Assembly: GCF_031834595.1 (NCBI RefSeq)
Contig: NZ_CP115541.1
Coordinates: 124,001 to 188,000 of the forward strand
Direction: 5' to 3'
Origin: Stenotrophomonas oahuensis
Lineage (GTDB): Bacteria; Pseudomonadota; Gammaproteobacteria; Xanthomonadales; Xanthomonadaceae
DNA: 64,000 nt
Of this stretch, positions 33,778-44,568 are shown piece after piece. The notes beneath the pieces are model-generated. The model ran no database searches, was not told the DNA's origin, and was given only the letters and a program-made list of their open reading frames with translations. The stretch's first letter is position 1. Every line of letters starts with the position of its first letter. A program made the position numbers and the translations under genes.

Positions 33778-34947
33778 TCAGCGGTACGGAGCTGCCATCG
33801 CCTTCAGCAGGCTGCCCTGATCATCATCGCCAGTCAGCTCCCAGGTAAACACGCCGCGCAGGTTCTGCGCCTTCGCGTAATCGGCGCGGATGCCAATCGA
33901 AGTTTCATCCTCATAGCTGACGAACACCTTTTCGACCGGGTTGTACAGCCACGGGGCCTGCGCCACCGGATGCCAGTGCCGCTGCCAGCCAGGCTTGCCC
34001 AGCAGTTCGGCGCGGATGCGCCGCCAGTCGCCGGCGTCGGCCGGGGCGCTGTACGACTGGTACAGGCCGTTGTTGGCATCGGTACTTACCTTGAATCCAC
34101 GTCCGTAGAACGGCACACCCAGTACCAGCTTGTCGTCCGGTACGCCTTGCTCGCGGTAGTAGCGCACCGCGCCTTCCACGCTGTTCCAGCGGCGCTGGGT
34201 GGGCACCAGCGGGTCTTCCGGTACCTCCCGCAGCGGCGCGTTGAAGGTGGAAACCTTGGAGAACCCGGTGCCCATGTCGTAGGTCATCAGGTTGATGAAA
34301 TCGAGCGCCTGGCCGAGCGCTTTCAGTTCATAGCTCAGCGCCGGATCGTAGGGACCATCGGTCTGCACACGACCGGCCGGCAGTGCCGCAGTGAGCAGAC
34401 GATGCGGACCGCCGAGCGCATCCAGCTGGCGACGGAATTCCTGCACCAGCAGGGTCATGTTGCGGCGATCTTCGGGACGGTCGGTGATCTCAAGCGGGCC
34501 GCCGTAGACCGGGAACTCCCAGTCGATGTCGACGCCGTCGAAGCTGCCGGCGTGTTGCTTGAAGAACATCGCTACGCAGGAGGCGACGAAGCGCTGGCGG
34601 CTCTCCTCGGTCAGCGCGGCGTCCGAGAAGCCGCCCGCGTTCCAGCCGCCGATGGAGATCATGCTGGTGAGCTTGGGATGCTCGCGTTTGAGCGCAGCGA
34701 GGGACTTGAAGTGCTCTGGTGCGTTGGCGTCCACCACGCACTCCCCGTTCTCAATGCGGGCGAAAGCGTAGAACAGGTGGGTGAGCGTGTCTGCCGGGAT
34801 GTTGGCGATCGGGTAGCGCTCGGCGGAGCCGCCGGGGTAGTAGGCACCGATGACCTTGGCTGCCGGCGTATCGGCTGCGTGCAGTGGGGTCGATGACAGC
34901 GAGAGAGTGAAGAACAGCAGAGCTGAAAGCGGCGATGCACGGAACAT
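33778..34947 (-). CDS. Secreted chitinase, glycoside hydrolase family 18
   Basis: A 389-residue precursor. A signal peptide (MFRASPLSALLFFTLSLSST then PLHAAD) suggests Sec export. The GH18 catalytic motif DGVDIDWEF near residue 140 supplies the acid Glu. SMISIGGWNAGGFSDA (the S-x-GG strand), INLMTYDMGTGFSK and the C-terminal GVFTWELTGDD complete the barrel. No chitin-binding domain. ATG 34947 is chosen to give the typical signal start; 34974 is an alternative. It hydrolyses chitin (beta-1,4-GlcNAc), useful against fungi or insects. It stands alone between two composite palindromes. Confidence 0.93.
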   Translation of the reverse strand: MFRASPLSALLFFTLSLSSTPLHAADTPAAKVIGAYYPGGSAERYPIANIPADTLTHLFYAFARIENGECVVDANAPEHFKSLAALKREHPKLTSMISIGGWNAGGFSDAALTEESRQRFVASCVAMFFKQHAGSFDGVDIDWEFPVYGGPLEITDRPEDRRNMTLLVQEFRRQLDALGGPHRLLTAALPAGRVQTDGPYDPALSYELKALGQALDFINLMTYDMGTGFSKVSTFNAPLREVPEDPLVPTQRRWNSVEGAVRYYREQGVPDDKLVLGVPFYGRGFKVSTDANNGLYQSYSAPADAGDWRRIRAELLGKPGWQRHWHPVAQAPWLYNPVEKVFVSYEDETSIGIRADYAKAQNLRGVFTWELTGDDDQGSLLKAMAAPYR

Positions 34948-34984
34948 GGCGGGCTCCACGGGACGCAGGATCACGAAAGGCGAG

Positions 34985-35130
34985 GTAGGGTCGGTCGATA
35001 GACGACCGCCGTGAAGTGTTCAACGCTCGGTAACGCATGACCTTTGGACGGAATAGCGTCGCTCCGTTCCGTGGTCATGCGTTAAAGAACGGATCACCGT
35101 TATCGGCGGTCGTCTATCGACCGACCCTAC
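34985..35130. repeat. Composite SMAG-like inverted repeat, right of the chitinase gene
   Basis: Same family as 33546-33688: outer arms start GTAGGGTCGGTCGATAGACG and inner arms TAACGCATGACC...GGTCATGCGTTA form a nested hairpin. It lies just upstream of the chitinase start, so the gene is bracketed by two copies. The rest of 34948-35267 holds only the pnp terminator. Confidence 0.85.
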
Positions 35131-35210
35131 CAGTTCCCGGCCGTCTGTCCAACGTCTCCCACACGCCGGCCGTCCAGCCATTCGCCCAACCGGCGATCCC
35201 GTGATCCATC

Positions 35211-35241
35211 CAAAAAGAAAAAACGGGCCGAAGCCCGTTTT
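35211..35241 (-). terminator. Intrinsic terminator of pnp
   Basis: Leftward AACGGGC-TTCG-GCCCGTT hairpin with a UUCG tetraloop followed by TTTTTCTTTTT, 27 nt past the pnp stop. Confidence 0.95.
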
Positions 35242-35267
35242 TTCATTGCAACGATGACGCCAGCCGA

Positions 35268-37376
35268 TTATTCGGCCGAAGCGCCTTCGCCTTCTTCCAC
35301 GGCCTTCATGGACAGGCGGATACGGCCCTGCTTGTCCACTTCCAGCACCTTGACCTTGACCACGTCGCCTTCCTTCAGCTTGTCGCCGACCTTCTCGACG
35401 CGCTCGCTGGAGATCTGCGAGACGTGGACCAGACCGTCCTTGCCCGGCAGGATGGTGACGAACGCACCGAAGTCCATGATCTTGGCGACCTTGCCTTCGT
35501 AGATGCGGCCCGGCTCGACGTCCGAGGTGATCTGCTCGATGCGCGACTTGGCAGCCTGCGCAGCGATGGCATTGACCGAAGCGATGACGATGGTGCCGTC
35601 GTCCTGGATGTCGATCTGGGTGCCGGTTTCCTTGGTGATGGCCTGGATGGTGGAACCACCCTTGCCGATCACTTCGCGGATCTTGTCCGGGTGGATCTTG
35701 ATGGTCAGCAGGCGCGGCGCGTAGTCCGACAGCTCGGCACGCGGGGCGGTCAGGCCGTGGGCCATTTCACCCAGGATGTGCAGACGGCCAGCCTTGGCCT
35801 GCTGCAGTGCCTGCTTCATGATTTCTTCGGTGATGCCTTCGATCTTGATGTCCATCTGCAGGGCGGAGATGCCCTCAGCGGTACCAGCGACCTTGAAGTC
35901 CATGTCGCCCAGGTGATCTTCGTCACCCAGGATGTCGGACAGGACGACGAAGCGGTCGCCTTCCTTGACCAGACCCATGGCGATACCGGCAACCGGCGAC
36001 TTCACCGGCACGCCGGCGTCCATCAGAGCCAGCGACGAGCCGCAGACCGAGGCCATCGACGAGGAGCCGTTGGATTCGGTGATTTCCGAGACCACGCGGA
36101 TGGTGTACGGGAAGGCTTCCAGCGACGGCATCACAGCCAGCACGCCGCGCTTGGCCAGACGGCCGTGACCGATTTCGCGACGCTTCGGCGCGCCGAAACG
36201 GCCGCACTCACCCACCGAGAACGGAGGGAAGTTGTAGTGGAACAGGAAGTTTTCCTTGTACTCACCGGCAACGGCGTCGATGACCTGGCCGTCACGCGCA
36301 GTGCCCAGGGTGATGGCGACGATGGCCTGGGTTTCACCGCGGGTGAACAGCGAGGAACCGTGGGTACGCGGCAGCACGCCGGTCTTCACGGTGATCGGGC
36401 GGACGGTGTCCAGTGCGCGGCCGTCGATGCGGACCTTGGTGTCCAGCACCGAGTTGCGCATGGTGCTGTATTCCAGCTCGCCGAACTCCTTGGCCAGCTC
36501 GGCACCGTTCCAGCCTTCAGCGGCGACGCGGCCGGCCAGCGATTCGGTGACGTCCTTCTTGATGGCGGCGATGGCGTCGCGGCGCTGCAGCTTGTCGCGA
36601 ACCTGGAAGGCTTCGCCCAGACGCGGGCCGATGGCTTCCTTCAGCGCGCTGATCAGCACGTCGTTCTTCACCGGGGCAACCCAGGTCGACGGCTTGGTGC
36701 CGGCTTCCACGGTCAGCTCGTTGATGGCGTTGATGACCTTCTGCATTTCGCGGTGACCGAAGGTCACGGCACCCAGCATCACGTCTTCAGACAGCAGCGC
36801 GGCTTCGGATTCGACCATCAGCACGGCGTTGGAGGTACCGGCCACGACCAGTTCCAGTTCCGAATCCTTCAGTTCGGTCACGGACGGGTTGAGAATGTAC
36901 TCACCGTTCTTGTAACCGACCTTGGCAGCACCGATCGGACCCTTGAACGGGGTACCGGCCAGCGACAGGGCGGCCGAAGCACCGATCAGGGCGGCGATGT
37001 CACCGTCCACGTCCGGGTTCAGCGACATCACCGTGGCGATGATCTGCACTTCGTTGCGGTAGTCTTCCGGGAACAGCGGACGGATCGGGCGGTCGATCAG
37101 ACGCGAGATCAGGGTTTCCTTCTCGGTCGCGCGGCCTTCGCGCTTGAAGAAGCCACCCGGGATGCGGCCACCGGCGTAGAACTTTTCCTGATAATCAACG
37201 GTCAGCGGGAAGAAGTCCTGGCCTTCGCGCGCGCTCTTGGCGGCGACGGCAGTGACCAGCAGCACGGTGTCGTCCATCTTGACGATGACGGCACCACTGG
37301 CCTGACGGGCGATTTCGCCGGTTTCAAGCGTGACGGTGTGCTTGCCGTACTGGAAGGTTTTGGTGATTTTTGCCAC
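35268..37376 (-). CDS. pnp: Polyribonucleotide nucleotidyltransferase (PNPase)
   Basis: A 702-residue 3'-5' exoribonuclease using phosphate, part of the RNA degradosome. Two RNase PH-like domains are seen ([20 protein letters not shown] in the first; [20 protein letters not shown] in the second). The KH domain ([20 protein letters not shown]) and S1 domain ([20 protein letters not shown]) are complete. It follows rpsO, with a hairpin between the two genes as in E. coli, where RNase III processing and PNPase autocontrol act. Confidence 0.98.
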   Translation of the reverse strand: MAKITKTFQYGKHTVTLETGEIARQASGAVIVKMDDTVLLVTAVAAKSAREGQDFFPLTVDYQEKFYAGGRIPGGFFKREGRATEKETLISRLIDRPIRPLFPEDYRNEVQIIATVMSLNPDVDGDIAALIGASAALSLAGTPFKGPIGAAKVGYKNGEYILNPSVTELKDSELELVVAGTSNAVLMVESEAALLSEDVMLGAVTFGHREMQKVINAINELTVEAGTKPSTWVAPVKNDVLISALKEAIGPRLGEAFQVRDKLQRRDAIAAIKKDVTESLAGRVAAEGWNGAELAKEFGELEYSTMRNSVLDTKVRIDGRALDTVRPITVKTGVLPRTHGSSLFTRGETQAIVAITLGTARDGQVIDAVAGEYKENFLFHYNFPPFSVGECGRFGAPKRREIGHGRLAKRGVLAVMPSLEAFPYTIRVVSEITESNGSSSMASVCGSSLALMDAGVPVKSPVAGIAMGLVKEGDRFVVLSDILGDEDHLGDMDFKVAGTAEGISALQMDIKIEGITEEIMKQALQQAKAGRLHILGEMAHGLTAPRAELSDYAPRLLTIKIHPDKIREVIGKGGSTIQAITKETGTQIDIQDDGTIVIASVNAIAAQAAKSRIEQITSDVEPGRIYEGKVAKIMDFGAFVTILPGKDGLVHVSQISSERVEKVGDKLKEGDVVKVKVLEVDKQGRIRLSMKAVEEGEGASAE

Positions 37377-37480
37377 GGGGGATTTCCTTGGATGATGCTG
37401 TCTGCGAATGGACCGCCGGCGACCCTTGCCGCCTGCGGGTGACCGGCTGTTCCGGTCCAGGCAATGTGATGCGGTACTAC

Positions 37481-37515
37481 CAAAACAAAACCGCGGCGCA
37501 TTCCTGCGCCGCGGT
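37481..37515 (-). terminator. Intrinsic terminator/processing hairpin between rpsO and pnp
   Basis: Leftward ACCGCGGCGCA / TGCGCCGCGGT stem of 11 bp, then TTTTGTTTTGG. It ends most rpsO transcripts and lets part continue into pnp. Confidence 0.92.
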
Positions 37516-37527
37516 CGGGGTTCTTGC

Positions 37528-37788
37528 TTAGCGACGCAGGCCGAGCTTTTCGATCAGGGCCTTGTAACGCTCGACGTCCTTCTTCTTCAGGTAGTCGAGC
37601 AGGCTGCGGCGGCGGTTGACCATCTGCAGCAGGCCGCGACGGCTGTGGTGATCCTTCTTGTGGGTCTTGAAGTGGCCGGTCAGCAGTTCAATGCGGGCGG
37701 TCAGCAGGGCGACCTGGACTTCCGGGGAACCGGTGTCGGCGGCGCTGCGCTTGTTGTCTTCAATGACCTTCTGGGTGTCGATCGACAT
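37528..37788 (-). CDS. rpsO: 30S ribosomal protein S15
   Basis: An 86-residue protein ([23 protein letters not shown] core reading [20 protein letters not shown], and [20 protein letters not shown]) of exact family length. It binds 16S rRNA helix 22 and can repress its own translation. It is separated from truB by 161 nt. Confidence 0.97.
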   Translation of the reverse strand: MSIDTQKVIEDNKRSAADTGSPEVQVALLTARIELLTGHFKTHKKDHHSRRGLLQMVNRRRSLLDYLKKKDVERYKALIEKLGLRR

Positions 37789-37862
37789 GTCTTTTTCTCT
37801 TTAGATGCGTGGCCCGCAGAGACGCCCCAGTGGCGTACCGCGTGACTCGCCGTGAACGGAAA

Positions 37863-37885
37863 GATGAACCCGCAGATGCGGGCTG
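37863..37885 (-). terminator. Weak terminator-like hairpin between truB and rpsO
   Basis: Leftward CCCGC-ATCT-GCGGG stem followed by TTCATCTTT. The T-run is poor, so it may be a pausing or processing site. Confidence 0.35.
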
Positions 37886-37949
37886 CCTTGAAAAGGCCGC
37901 GAAATTGTAACGGTCGGGGGGCTTGGGGACAAGCGCCGGGTGCGTCAGG

Positions 37950-38858
37950 TCACAGGTTGAAGCGCCGCTGCGGAGCCAGCAGACCGGTCTCATCGACCTG
38001 TCCAAGGCCCTGTATCTGGCCCTCCGGCCCATACACGGCCACTCCGCCCTGCGCCCAGTCTGCGTTGCGCAGGCGCTGGCCCATGCAGAAGCGCCGCGCC
38101 TGTTCAGCATCCAGTTCAACGCGGGGGTAATGCGCCAGACCTTCCGCCAGCGGCAGCAGCAGTGCGTCCAAGGCGGCCTCGTCGCCCTGCTCCACCAGCT
38201 GGCGCAGGGTGTCGAGGGTGACCATGGGCGCGTCGCGGAACGGGTCCACCCACAGCCGCCGGAGGCCGGCGATATGCGCGCCGCAGCCCAGGGTTTCGCC
38301 CAGGTCACGGGCAATGCTGCGGATGTAGGTACCTGAACCGCAGGTCACGCGCAGGCTCAACCGCGTCGGCTGCTGGTCCAGCACCTCAATCGCGTGTACC
38401 TCGACCTCGCGCTCCGGGGCCTCGATGGCCTCCCCGCGGCGGGCCTTCACATACAGCGGCTCGCCGCCTTGCTTGAGCGCGGAATAGATCGGTGCGCGCT
38501 GTCGTATACGGCCCTTCAAGGGAGCCAGGGCGGCCTCCAGCTGTGCGGGGCTGATCGTCGGCACCGGGCGTTCACGCAGCACGGTGCCGTCGGAATCATC
38601 GGTGTCGGTGGTCTGGCCCAGCACCACTTCGGCGTCATAAGCCTTGGCCGAGCCCAGCAGCAGGCCGGCGATCTTGGTCGCCTCGCCAAAACACAGCGGC
38701 AGCAGGCCGGTGGCCAGCGGGTCGAGGCTGCCGGTATGGCCGCCCTTCTCGGCGCGGAACAGGCGGCGGGCCACCTGCAGCGCGGCGTTGGAGCTCATGC
38801 CGGTCGACTTGTCGAGCAGCAGAATGCCGTCCAGGCGGCGGAACGTGATTCGATTCAT
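37950..38858 (-). CDS. truB: tRNA pseudouridine-55 synthase
   Basis: A 302-residue enzyme forming pseudouridine-55 in the T-loop of tRNAs. The motif [19 protein letters not shown] carries the catalytic Asp near residue 48. [19 protein letters not shown] and a C-terminal PUA-like domain follow. ATG 38858 gives the usual [20 protein letters not shown] start. It lies between rbfA and rpsO in the classic nusA-infB cluster. Confidence 0.97.
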   Translation of the reverse strand: MNRITFRRLDGILLLDKSTGMSSNAALQVARRLFRAEKGGHTGSLDPLATGLLPLCFGEATKIAGLLLGSAKAYDAEVVLGQTTDTDDSDGTVLRERPVPTISPAQLEAALAPLKGRIRQRAPIYSALKQGGEPLYVKARRGEAIEAPEREVEVHAIEVLDQQPTRLSLRVTCGSGTYIRSIARDLGETLGCGAHIAGLRRLWVDPFRDAPMVTLDTLRQLVEQGDEAALDALLLPLAEGLAHYPRVELDAEQARRFCMGQRLRNADWAQGGVAVYGPEGQIQGLGQVDETGLLAPQRRFNL

Positions 38859-38871
38859 AGAATAGGTGCAA

Positions 38872-38900
38872 TACAAAAACGCCGGGCGGTGCCCGGCGTG
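38872..38900 (-). terminator. Intrinsic terminator between rbfA and truB
   Basis: Leftward ACGCCGGGCACCGCCCGGCG hairpin followed by TTTTTGTATTG, overlapping the 5' leader of truB. Read-through or a separate truB promoter must exist. Confidence 0.85.
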
Positions 38901-38903
38901 GTA

Positions 38904-39299
38904 TCAGTTGGCGTCGTCTTCGCCGTCGGCCTTGCGGGATTTCTCAGCCGCCAGCGTATCGGGCAGATCACGCAGCAGGTTGTCGATATGCTCGCCGCGA
39001 TCCACCGAATCGTCGTAGTGGAAGTGCAGCTCCGGCACGTGACGCAGCTTCATCGCACGCGCCAGATTCATACGCAGGTCCCACGCGATTTCTTTAAGAC
39101 CCTTGACCGCTTCCGCCGAACGCTCCGGCATCAGCGCGGTGACGAAGACCTTGGCATGCGCCATGTCACGGGTGATTTCCACGTCCGAAACACTTACCGA
39201 CGGCAGCCCGTGTTCGCGCACCGCGTTGTGCACGAGGGTTCCCAGTTCACGGCGGAGCTGGGCGGAAACACGGTCAGTTCGATGGAAGGTTTTGGGCAC
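38904..39299 (-). CDS. rbfA: 30S ribosome-binding factor A
   Basis: A 131-residue KH-like protein for late 30S maturation. A GTG start at 39299 gives VPKTFHRTDRVSAQLRRELG, matching family N-termini. VSVSDVEITRDMAHAKVFVT and LRMNLARAMKLRHVPELHFH are typical. A longer frame to 39368 would translate part of a SMAG element and is rejected. Confidence 0.95.
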   Translation of the reverse strand: MPKTFHRTDRVSAQLRRELGTLVHNAVREHGLPSVSVSDVEITRDMAHAKVFVTALMPERSAEAVKGLKEIAWDLRMNLARAMKLRHVPELHFHYDDSVDRGEHIDNLLRDLPDTLAAEKSRKADGEDDAN

Positions 39300-39322
39300 A
39301 GGAAGCTCTTGATTCTGGGGCC

Positions 39323-39413
39323 GCCCGACCAACGGTCGGGCGCTACCGGGGATACATGTCCGACCCAACCACGGGCCGGTATTCGCGGTAGGGCCCGACC
39401 GTTGGTCGGGCCC
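39323..39413. repeat. Pair of inverted SMAG-like palindromes between infB and rbfA
   Basis: GCCCGACCAACGGTCGGGCG with CTAC at 39323-39346, and GTAGGGCCCGACCGTTGGTC at 39388-39413, face each other. They occupy most of the 121-nt spacer and could modulate rbfA expression. Confidence 0.85.
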
Positions 39414-39420
39414 CGGGGCA

Positions 39421-42054
39421 TTACAGGGTACGCGGCACTTCGATACGCTCGAAGCATTCGATCTGGTCGCCGGCCTTGACGTCGTTGTAGGCCTTCACGC
39501 CGATACCGCATTCGGTACCGTTGCGGACTTCCTCGACGTTCTCCTTGAAGCGACGCAGCGATTCCAGCTCGCCTTCGAACACCACCACGCTGTCGCGCAG
39601 GACGCGGATCGGCTTGCTGCGCTTGACCACGCCTTCGATGACCATACAACCGGCCACCGCACCGAACTTGGAGCTGCGGAACACGTCGCGGACCTGGGCA
39701 ATACCGATGATCTCTTCGCGGATCTCCACGCCGAGCAGACCGGAGGCCACCTGCTTCACCTGATCGATCACGTCATAGATGATCGAGAAGTAACGCAGGT
39801 CCACGCCATTGGCTTCGATGATGCGACGCGCGGAGGCGTCGGCACGCACGTTGAAGCCGATCACGGTGGCCTTGGAAGCCACGGCGGAGTTGGCGTCCGA
39901 CTCGGTGATGCCGCCCACGCCGGAGTGGATCACGTTGATGCGGATGTCGTCGTTGGACAGCGCGACCAGTGCCTGGCTCAGCGCCTGCACCGAACCCTGC
40001 ACGTCGGCCTTGATCACCAGGTTCAGCACCTGCTGGCCATTGCCCTTGCCCAGGGTCGCCATGATGTCTTCCATGCGGCTGCCGGCGGACTGGACCATGC
40101 GCGATTCACGGCGCTTGGTATCGCGCTGCTGCGCGACGTCCTTGGCCAGACGCTCGTCGTCGACAACCACGAAGTCATCGCCGGCATCCGGCACGCCGGA
40201 CAGACCCAGCACCTGCACCGGAATCGACGGGCCGGCGCTGTCAGGCTGCTTGCCGGTTTCGTCGAACAGCGCACGCACGCGGCCGTACTGGATGCCGCAC
40301 ACCAGGTAGTCGCCCTTCTTGAGCTGACCCTGCTGCACCAGCACGGTGGCGATCGGGCCACGGCCCTTGTCCAGCGAGGACTCGATGACCACGCCGCTGG
40401 CGCGGCCTTCGGATACGGCCTTCAGTTCCAGCAGTTCGGCCTGGATCGAAATCGCGTCAAGCAGATTGTCGATGCCGGTACCGGCCTTGGCGGAGATTTC
40501 CACCATCTGGATGTCACCACCGAAGTCTTCGGCCACGACCTGCTCACCGAGCAGTTCGTTCTTGACCCGCATCGGGTCGGCACCGGACTTGTCGATCTTG
40601 TTGATCGCCACGATCAGCGGCACACCGGCCGAACGCGCGTGCTGGATGGCTTCCTTGGTCTGCGGCATGACGCCGTCGTCGGCTGCCACCACCAGCACCA
40701 CGATATCGGTCAGCTTGGCACCACGGGCACGCATCGAGGTGAACGCGGCGTGGCCCGGGGTATCCAGGAAGCTGATCACACCCTTCGGCGTTTCAACGTG
40801 GTACGCACCGATGTGCTGGGTGATGCCACCGGCTTCGCCACCGGCAACCTTGGTGCGGCGGATGTAATCCAGCAGCGAGGTCTTGCCGTGGTCGACGTGA
40901 CCCATGATGGTCACCACCGGCGGACGCTGCACGGCATCGCCCTGCGCGCTGTCGGTCGCTGCCAGCAGTGCGTCTTCGGCATCGTTGCTGTCGGCACGCA
41001 CGGCCTTGTGGCCGAGTTCTTCGGTCACCAGGGCAGCGGTGTCGTGGTCGATGGTCTGGGTGATGGTGGCCATCACGCCCATCTTGAACAGCGCCTTCAC
41101 CACTTCGCCGCCCTTCAGGGCCAGCTTCTGGGCCAGATCGGCCACGGTGATGGTTTCGCCGATGGCGACTTCACGCACGACCGGTGCGGTCGGACGCTCG
41201 AAGCCATGGCTGCCCGAGCCGCCACGCGACTGCTCGTTGCCACGACGGCCCTGCTGGCCACGCGCCGCCGGACGGCCACGCGAGTTGCTGTTGTTGCCAC
41301 GGCGGGCGCGATCGGCGGCCGACAGGTGCAGCTGGCCGGCGAAACGGTTACCACCGTCGTCGTCGCGCTTGTTGCCACCACGGTCGTTGCCGCGGTTGCC
41401 ACGGTCGTCACTGCGCGGGGCCGGACGCGCCGGCGCAGCAGCGGCCGGAGCCGGGCGTGCGGCACGTGCAGGTGCTTCGGCAGCCGGTGCCGGCGCAGCC
41501 TTTTCCACCGGCGCGTTGCGCGCGGCATCAGCGGCGGCTTCGGCAGCCTTGCGCTCAGCTTCGATGCGGTCTTTTTCAGCCTGCTCTTCCTGGCGCTTGC
41601 GGGCGATTTCCTCGTCGCGCAGGCGGTCCTTCTCGGCCAGGGCACGCTGTTCGTCCAGATTGCGCTGGCGGGATTCCTCCAGCTTGCGCAGGATGTCGGC
41701 ACGCTCCTCATCCGGCGTCATCGCCTTGCCACTGGCGTCCTTGGTGTAGGTGCGCTTCTGGCGGACTTCGACGTTGACGGTGGTCTTGCTGCGACCGGCG
41801 CTGACCGTCACTTCCTGCAGCTTGCGACGGTTCAGGGTGATCTTCTTGGCTGCTTCGTCAGCGCTTTCGGCCGGCGTTTCCGCCTTGCCATGCGAACGAC
41901 GGAGGAAGCCCAGGAGCTTCACCTTCTCGGTGCTGGTCACGACCTGGTCGGGACCGCTGAACTTCATGCCGGCGTCGGCAAGCTGTTCAAGCAGTTTCTC
42001 GACCGGCGTGTTGACCAGTTCGGCGAGCTTGCGGATGGTGGTTTGCTGCGACAT
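39421..42054 (-). CDS. infB: Translation initiation factor IF-2
   Basis: An 877-residue GTPase delivering initiator tRNA. The N-terminal IF2_N ([20 protein letters not shown]) leads to a long charged, Ala/Pro/Arg-rich region (about residues 130-290). The G domain follows with [14 protein letters not shown] (G1 near residue 385), DTPGHAAF (G3) and NKIDKSGA (G4). Domains II, III and the fMet-tRNA-binding domain IV complete it. It sits between nusA and rbfA. Confidence 0.98.
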   Translation of the reverse strand: MSQQTTIRKLAELVNTPVEKLLEQLADAGMKFSGPDQVVTSTEKVKLLGFLRRSHGKAETPAESADEAAKKITLNRRKLQEVTVSAGRSKTTVNVEVRQKRTYTKDASGKAMTPDEERADILRKLEESRQRNLDEQRALAEKDRLRDEEIARKRQEEQAEKDRIEAERKAAEAAADAARNAPVEKAAPAPAAEAPARAARPAPAAAAPARPAPRSDDRGNRGNDRGGNKRDDDGGNRFAGQLHLSAADRARRGNNSNSRGRPAARGQQGRRGNEQSRGGSGSHGFERPTAPVVREVAIGETITVADLAQKLALKGGEVVKALFKMGVMATITQTIDHDTAALVTEELGHKAVRADSNDAEDALLAATDSAQGDAVQRPPVVTIMGHVDHGKTSLLDYIRRTKVAGGEAGGITQHIGAYHVETPKGVISFLDTPGHAAFTSMRARGAKLTDIVVLVVAADDGVMPQTKEAIQHARSAGVPLIVAINKIDKSGADPMRVKNELLGEQVVAEDFGGDIQMVEISAKAGTGIDNLLDAISIQAELLELKAVSEGRASGVVIESSLDKGRGPIATVLVQQGQLKKGDYLVCGIQYGRVRALFDETGKQPDSAGPSIPVQVLGLSGVPDAGDDFVVVDDERLAKDVAQQRDTKRRESRMVQSAGSRMEDIMATLGKGNGQQVLNLVIKADVQGSVQALSQALVALSNDDIRINVIHSGVGGITESDANSAVASKATVIGFNVRADASARRIIEANGVDLRYFSIIYDVIDQVKQVASGLLGVEIREEIIGIAQVRDVFRSSKFGAVAGCMVIEGVVKRSKPIRVLRDSVVVFEGELESLRRFKENVEEVRNGTECGIGVKAYNDVKAGDQIECFERIEVPRTL

Positions 42055-42149
42055 TCGGATCCTATGATCTGGTTGGCGCGCCTCCGAAACGGACGAAGGC
42101 AGCGCGGAGTCTAAGCCCTGAGCGGGTCAGGGCACTGTTCATCGCTGGC

Positions 42150-43661
42150 TCATTCGCCGCGCTCCAGGCGGGCGATCTCCTCGGCTCGGGCGGCCATCAC
42201 CAGGGCGGCGGCGCGCTCCTGGTCCATGCCTTCGATGCCGAACTCGAGGATCTCGTCGGTCGCCAGGTCCGACAGGTCCTCACTGGTGCGCACGCCGTGG
42301 CCGGCCAGGGCGTAGGCGGTTGCCTCGTCCATGCCTTCCAGGGCGAGCAGGTCGGCGGCCGGCAGGCCGTCTTCCAGTCCCTCTTCCACCGCCAGCGCTT
42401 CATTGAGCAGCGCGTCGCGGGCGCGGGCACGCAGTTCTTCCACGATGTCTTCGTCGAAGCCTTCCACGGCCAGCAGTTCGCCGACCGGCACGTAGGCGAT
42501 TTCTTCCACCGTGTTGAAGCCTTCGGTGACCAGGATGGCGGCGATTTCCTCGTCCACTTCCAGCTTGTCCATGAACAGCTGGCGGGCCACGCCCTGCTCG
42601 GCTTCCGACTTGGCGGTCACCTGGTCCTGGGTCATCACGTTGAGCTGCCAGCCGGTCAGGCGGCTGGCCAGACGCACGTTCTGGCCGCCCTTGCCGATCG
42701 CCTGGGCCAGACGCTCTTCAGCGACAGCCAGATCCATCGAGTGCTTTTCCTCATCGACGATGATGGACTGCACTTCGGCCGGAGCCATGGCATTGATGAC
42801 GAAGTTGGCCGGGTTGTCGTTCCACAGCACGATGTCCACGCGCTCGCCATTGAGCTCGTTGGACACGGCCTGCACGCGCGAACCGCGCATGCCGATGCAG
42901 GCACCGATGGGATCGGTACGGGCGTCGTGGGCGAGCACGGCGATCTTGGCGCGGTCGCCCGGATCGCGGGCGCAGGCCTTGATTTCCACCAGGCCCTGGC
43001 CGACTTCCGGCACTTCCAGCTTGAACAGCTCGATCATGAATTCCGGGGCGGCGCGGCTGATGAACAGCTGCGGGCCACGCGGTTCCGAACGCACTTCGGC
43101 CAGGTAACCGCGCACGCGGTCGCCGGCGCGCAGCACGTCGCGCGGAATGCCCTTGTCCTTCGGAATGAAGGCCTCGGCGTTGCCGCCCAGGTCCACATAG
43201 ATGTTGCCGCGCTCGGCGCGCTTGACCACACCAGTGACCAGTTCGCCGACGCGGTCCTTCCAGGCGTCCACGACCTGCTGGCGCTCGGCTTCGCGCACGC
43301 GCTGGACGATGACCTGCTTGGCGGCCTGCGCCGCGATGCGGCCGAAGTCCGGGTTTTCGATCTGCTCTTCGATGTAGTCGCCCACTTCCACGCCGTCGGC
43401 TTCGTCCACGGCATCCATCAGACGGATCTGACGGTCCGGCGATTCCATCACGACGTCATCGGCCACCACTTCCCAGCGGCGGAAGGTTTCGTAGGTACCG
43501 TCCTTGTGGTCGATCGACACGCGGGCCAGCACTTCCTGGTCCGGGTAACGCTTCTTCGCGGCCGAAGCCAGTGCGGCTTCGATGGCCTCGAAGATCACTT
43601 CACGCGGCACGCCCTTTTCATTGGCGACCGCATCCACTACCAGCAAAAGTTCCTTGCTCAT
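42150..43661 (-). CDS. nusA: Transcription elongation/termination factor NusA
   Basis: A 503-residue factor. Domains in order: N-terminal RNAP-binding (MSKELLLVVDAVANEKGVPR), S1 (VKRAERGNIYVDLGGNAEAF), KH1/KH2 (GACIGMRGSRVQAVSNELNG; AIGKGGQNVRLASRLTGWQL) and two C-terminal acidic helical repeats. ATG 43661 is the family start; a 54-residue upstream extension is spurious. A CCCTGA/TCAGGG hairpin at about 42115-42140 lies in the spacer to infB. Confidence 0.98.
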   Translation of the reverse strand: MSKELLLVVDAVANEKGVPREVIFEAIEAALASAAKKRYPDQEVLARVSIDHKDGTYETFRRWEVVADDVVMESPDRQIRLMDAVDEADGVEVGDYIEEQIENPDFGRIAAQAAKQVIVQRVREAERQQVVDAWKDRVGELVTGVVKRAERGNIYVDLGGNAEAFIPKDKGIPRDVLRAGDRVRGYLAEVRSEPRGPQLFISRAAPEFMIELFKLEVPEVGQGLVEIKACARDPGDRAKIAVLAHDARTDPIGACIGMRGSRVQAVSNELNGERVDIVLWNDNPANFVINAMAPAEVQSIIVDEEKHSMDLAVAEERLAQAIGKGGQNVRLASRLTGWQLNVMTQDQVTAKSEAEQGVARQLFMDKLEVDEEIAAILVTEGFNTVEEIAYVPVGELLAVEGFDEDIVEELRARARDALLNEALAVEEGLEDGLPAADLLALEGMDEATAYALAGHGVRTSEDLSDLATDEILEFGIEGMDQERAAALVMAARAEEIARLERGE

Positions 43662-43668
43662 CGGCTGC

Positions 43669-44259
43669 TTACTCCGCGCGCGGCTTCTTGGCCGCCGGCT
43701 TGTTGGTTGGTTTCTTGCTCGCCTTGTCACCCTGCTTGGGTGCCGGGCCAGTCGGCTTGCTCGGAGCCAGGCCAAGGGCGGCCCAGTCCGGCATGATGCG
43801 TGCCTTGTCGATGTTCTCGACATCAGCGGTGAACTGGAAATTGTCGACCTGGAAGGTGACGGTGCCCTGCTCCGCGTCCACGGCGAGAATCTCGCCCTGC
43901 AGACGACGGCGGCCGTCCTGCGGCAGTTTCAGGGTGACCTTGGCCGATTCGCCGATGGCACGCTCGAACTGTTCAAGGGTGAACAGCGGACGGTCCACGC
44001 CCGGCGAGGACACTTCCAGCGTGTAGTTGGCGCTGATCGGATCTTCCACGTCGAGCTGCGCGGAGACTTCACGGCTCACGCGTTCGCAGTCGTCGATGTT
44101 GACGATGCGGTCGGGCTGTTCGGCCACCGGCACGTCGATGTACAGGCGCAGGGTGGCACCACCGGGCGCGGTGAGATACTCAACGCCCAGCAGCTCCAGA
44201 CCCAGCGACTCAACGGTGGGGCCGAGCAGGTTCGCGATTTCAGTTGCCTTGTCGCTCAC
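43669..44259 (-). CDS. rimP: Ribosome maturation factor RimP
   Basis: A 196-residue factor for 30S assembly. GTG at 44259 gives [40 protein letters not shown] and [20 protein letters not shown] are family hallmarks. The Lys/Ala/Pro-rich tail is typical of Xanthomonadaceae. First gene of the rimP-nusA-infB operon, 7 nt before nusA. Confidence 0.95.
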   Translation of the reverse strand: MSDKATEIANLLGPTVESLGLELLGVEYLTAPGGATLRLYIDVPVAEQPDRIVNIDDCERVSREVSAQLDVEDPISANYTLEVSSPGVDRPLFTLEQFERAIGESAKVTLKLPQDGRRRLQGEILAVDAEQGTVTFQVDNFQFTADVENIDKARIMPDWAALGLAPSKPTGPAPKQGDKASKKPTNKPAAKKPRAE

Positions 44260-44304
44260 GTTCTGCCTTGATTCGTAAAAAAGGGGCTGGCAAACCAGCT
44301 TCCG

Positions 44305-44332
44305 GAAACAACAAAGGGCCCGCTGGGCCCCT
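44305..44332 (-). terminator. Intrinsic terminator upstream of rimP
   Basis: Leftward AGGGGCCC-AGC-GGGCCCTT hairpin followed by TTGTTGTTT, about 45 nt before the rimP start. It may stop upstream transcription or act as an operon leader attenuator. Confidence 0.75.
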
Positions 44333-44568
44333 GTCCGGTACAACTCCGGTCATGCTGGATTCCGGCAGCAGCCACGCGTGTACGCGATGCTGCGAGCCCA
44401 GCTGCCCGGGGGGTCACGACTACCTGGTTGGAAGTCGCACGGCCCGGAAGCCGGTCGCGGGACAAAGCACCATTCACAGAATGGGGCCAATCAGGTAGTC
44501 CGCTAAGCCACTGATGATAGCCGTTGCACCGCACTGGTGCAACGGGTCCCACCCGCCGGCAGACAGGT
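44333..44568. other. Spacer between autotransporter and rimP leader
   Basis: No gene or tRNA seen. In related genomes an initiator tRNA often stands here; in this genome the two copies lie 5-6 kb further upstream, beyond the autotransporter and Rhs genes. The spacer should hold the rimP operon promoter, which I could not place. Confidence 0.4.
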
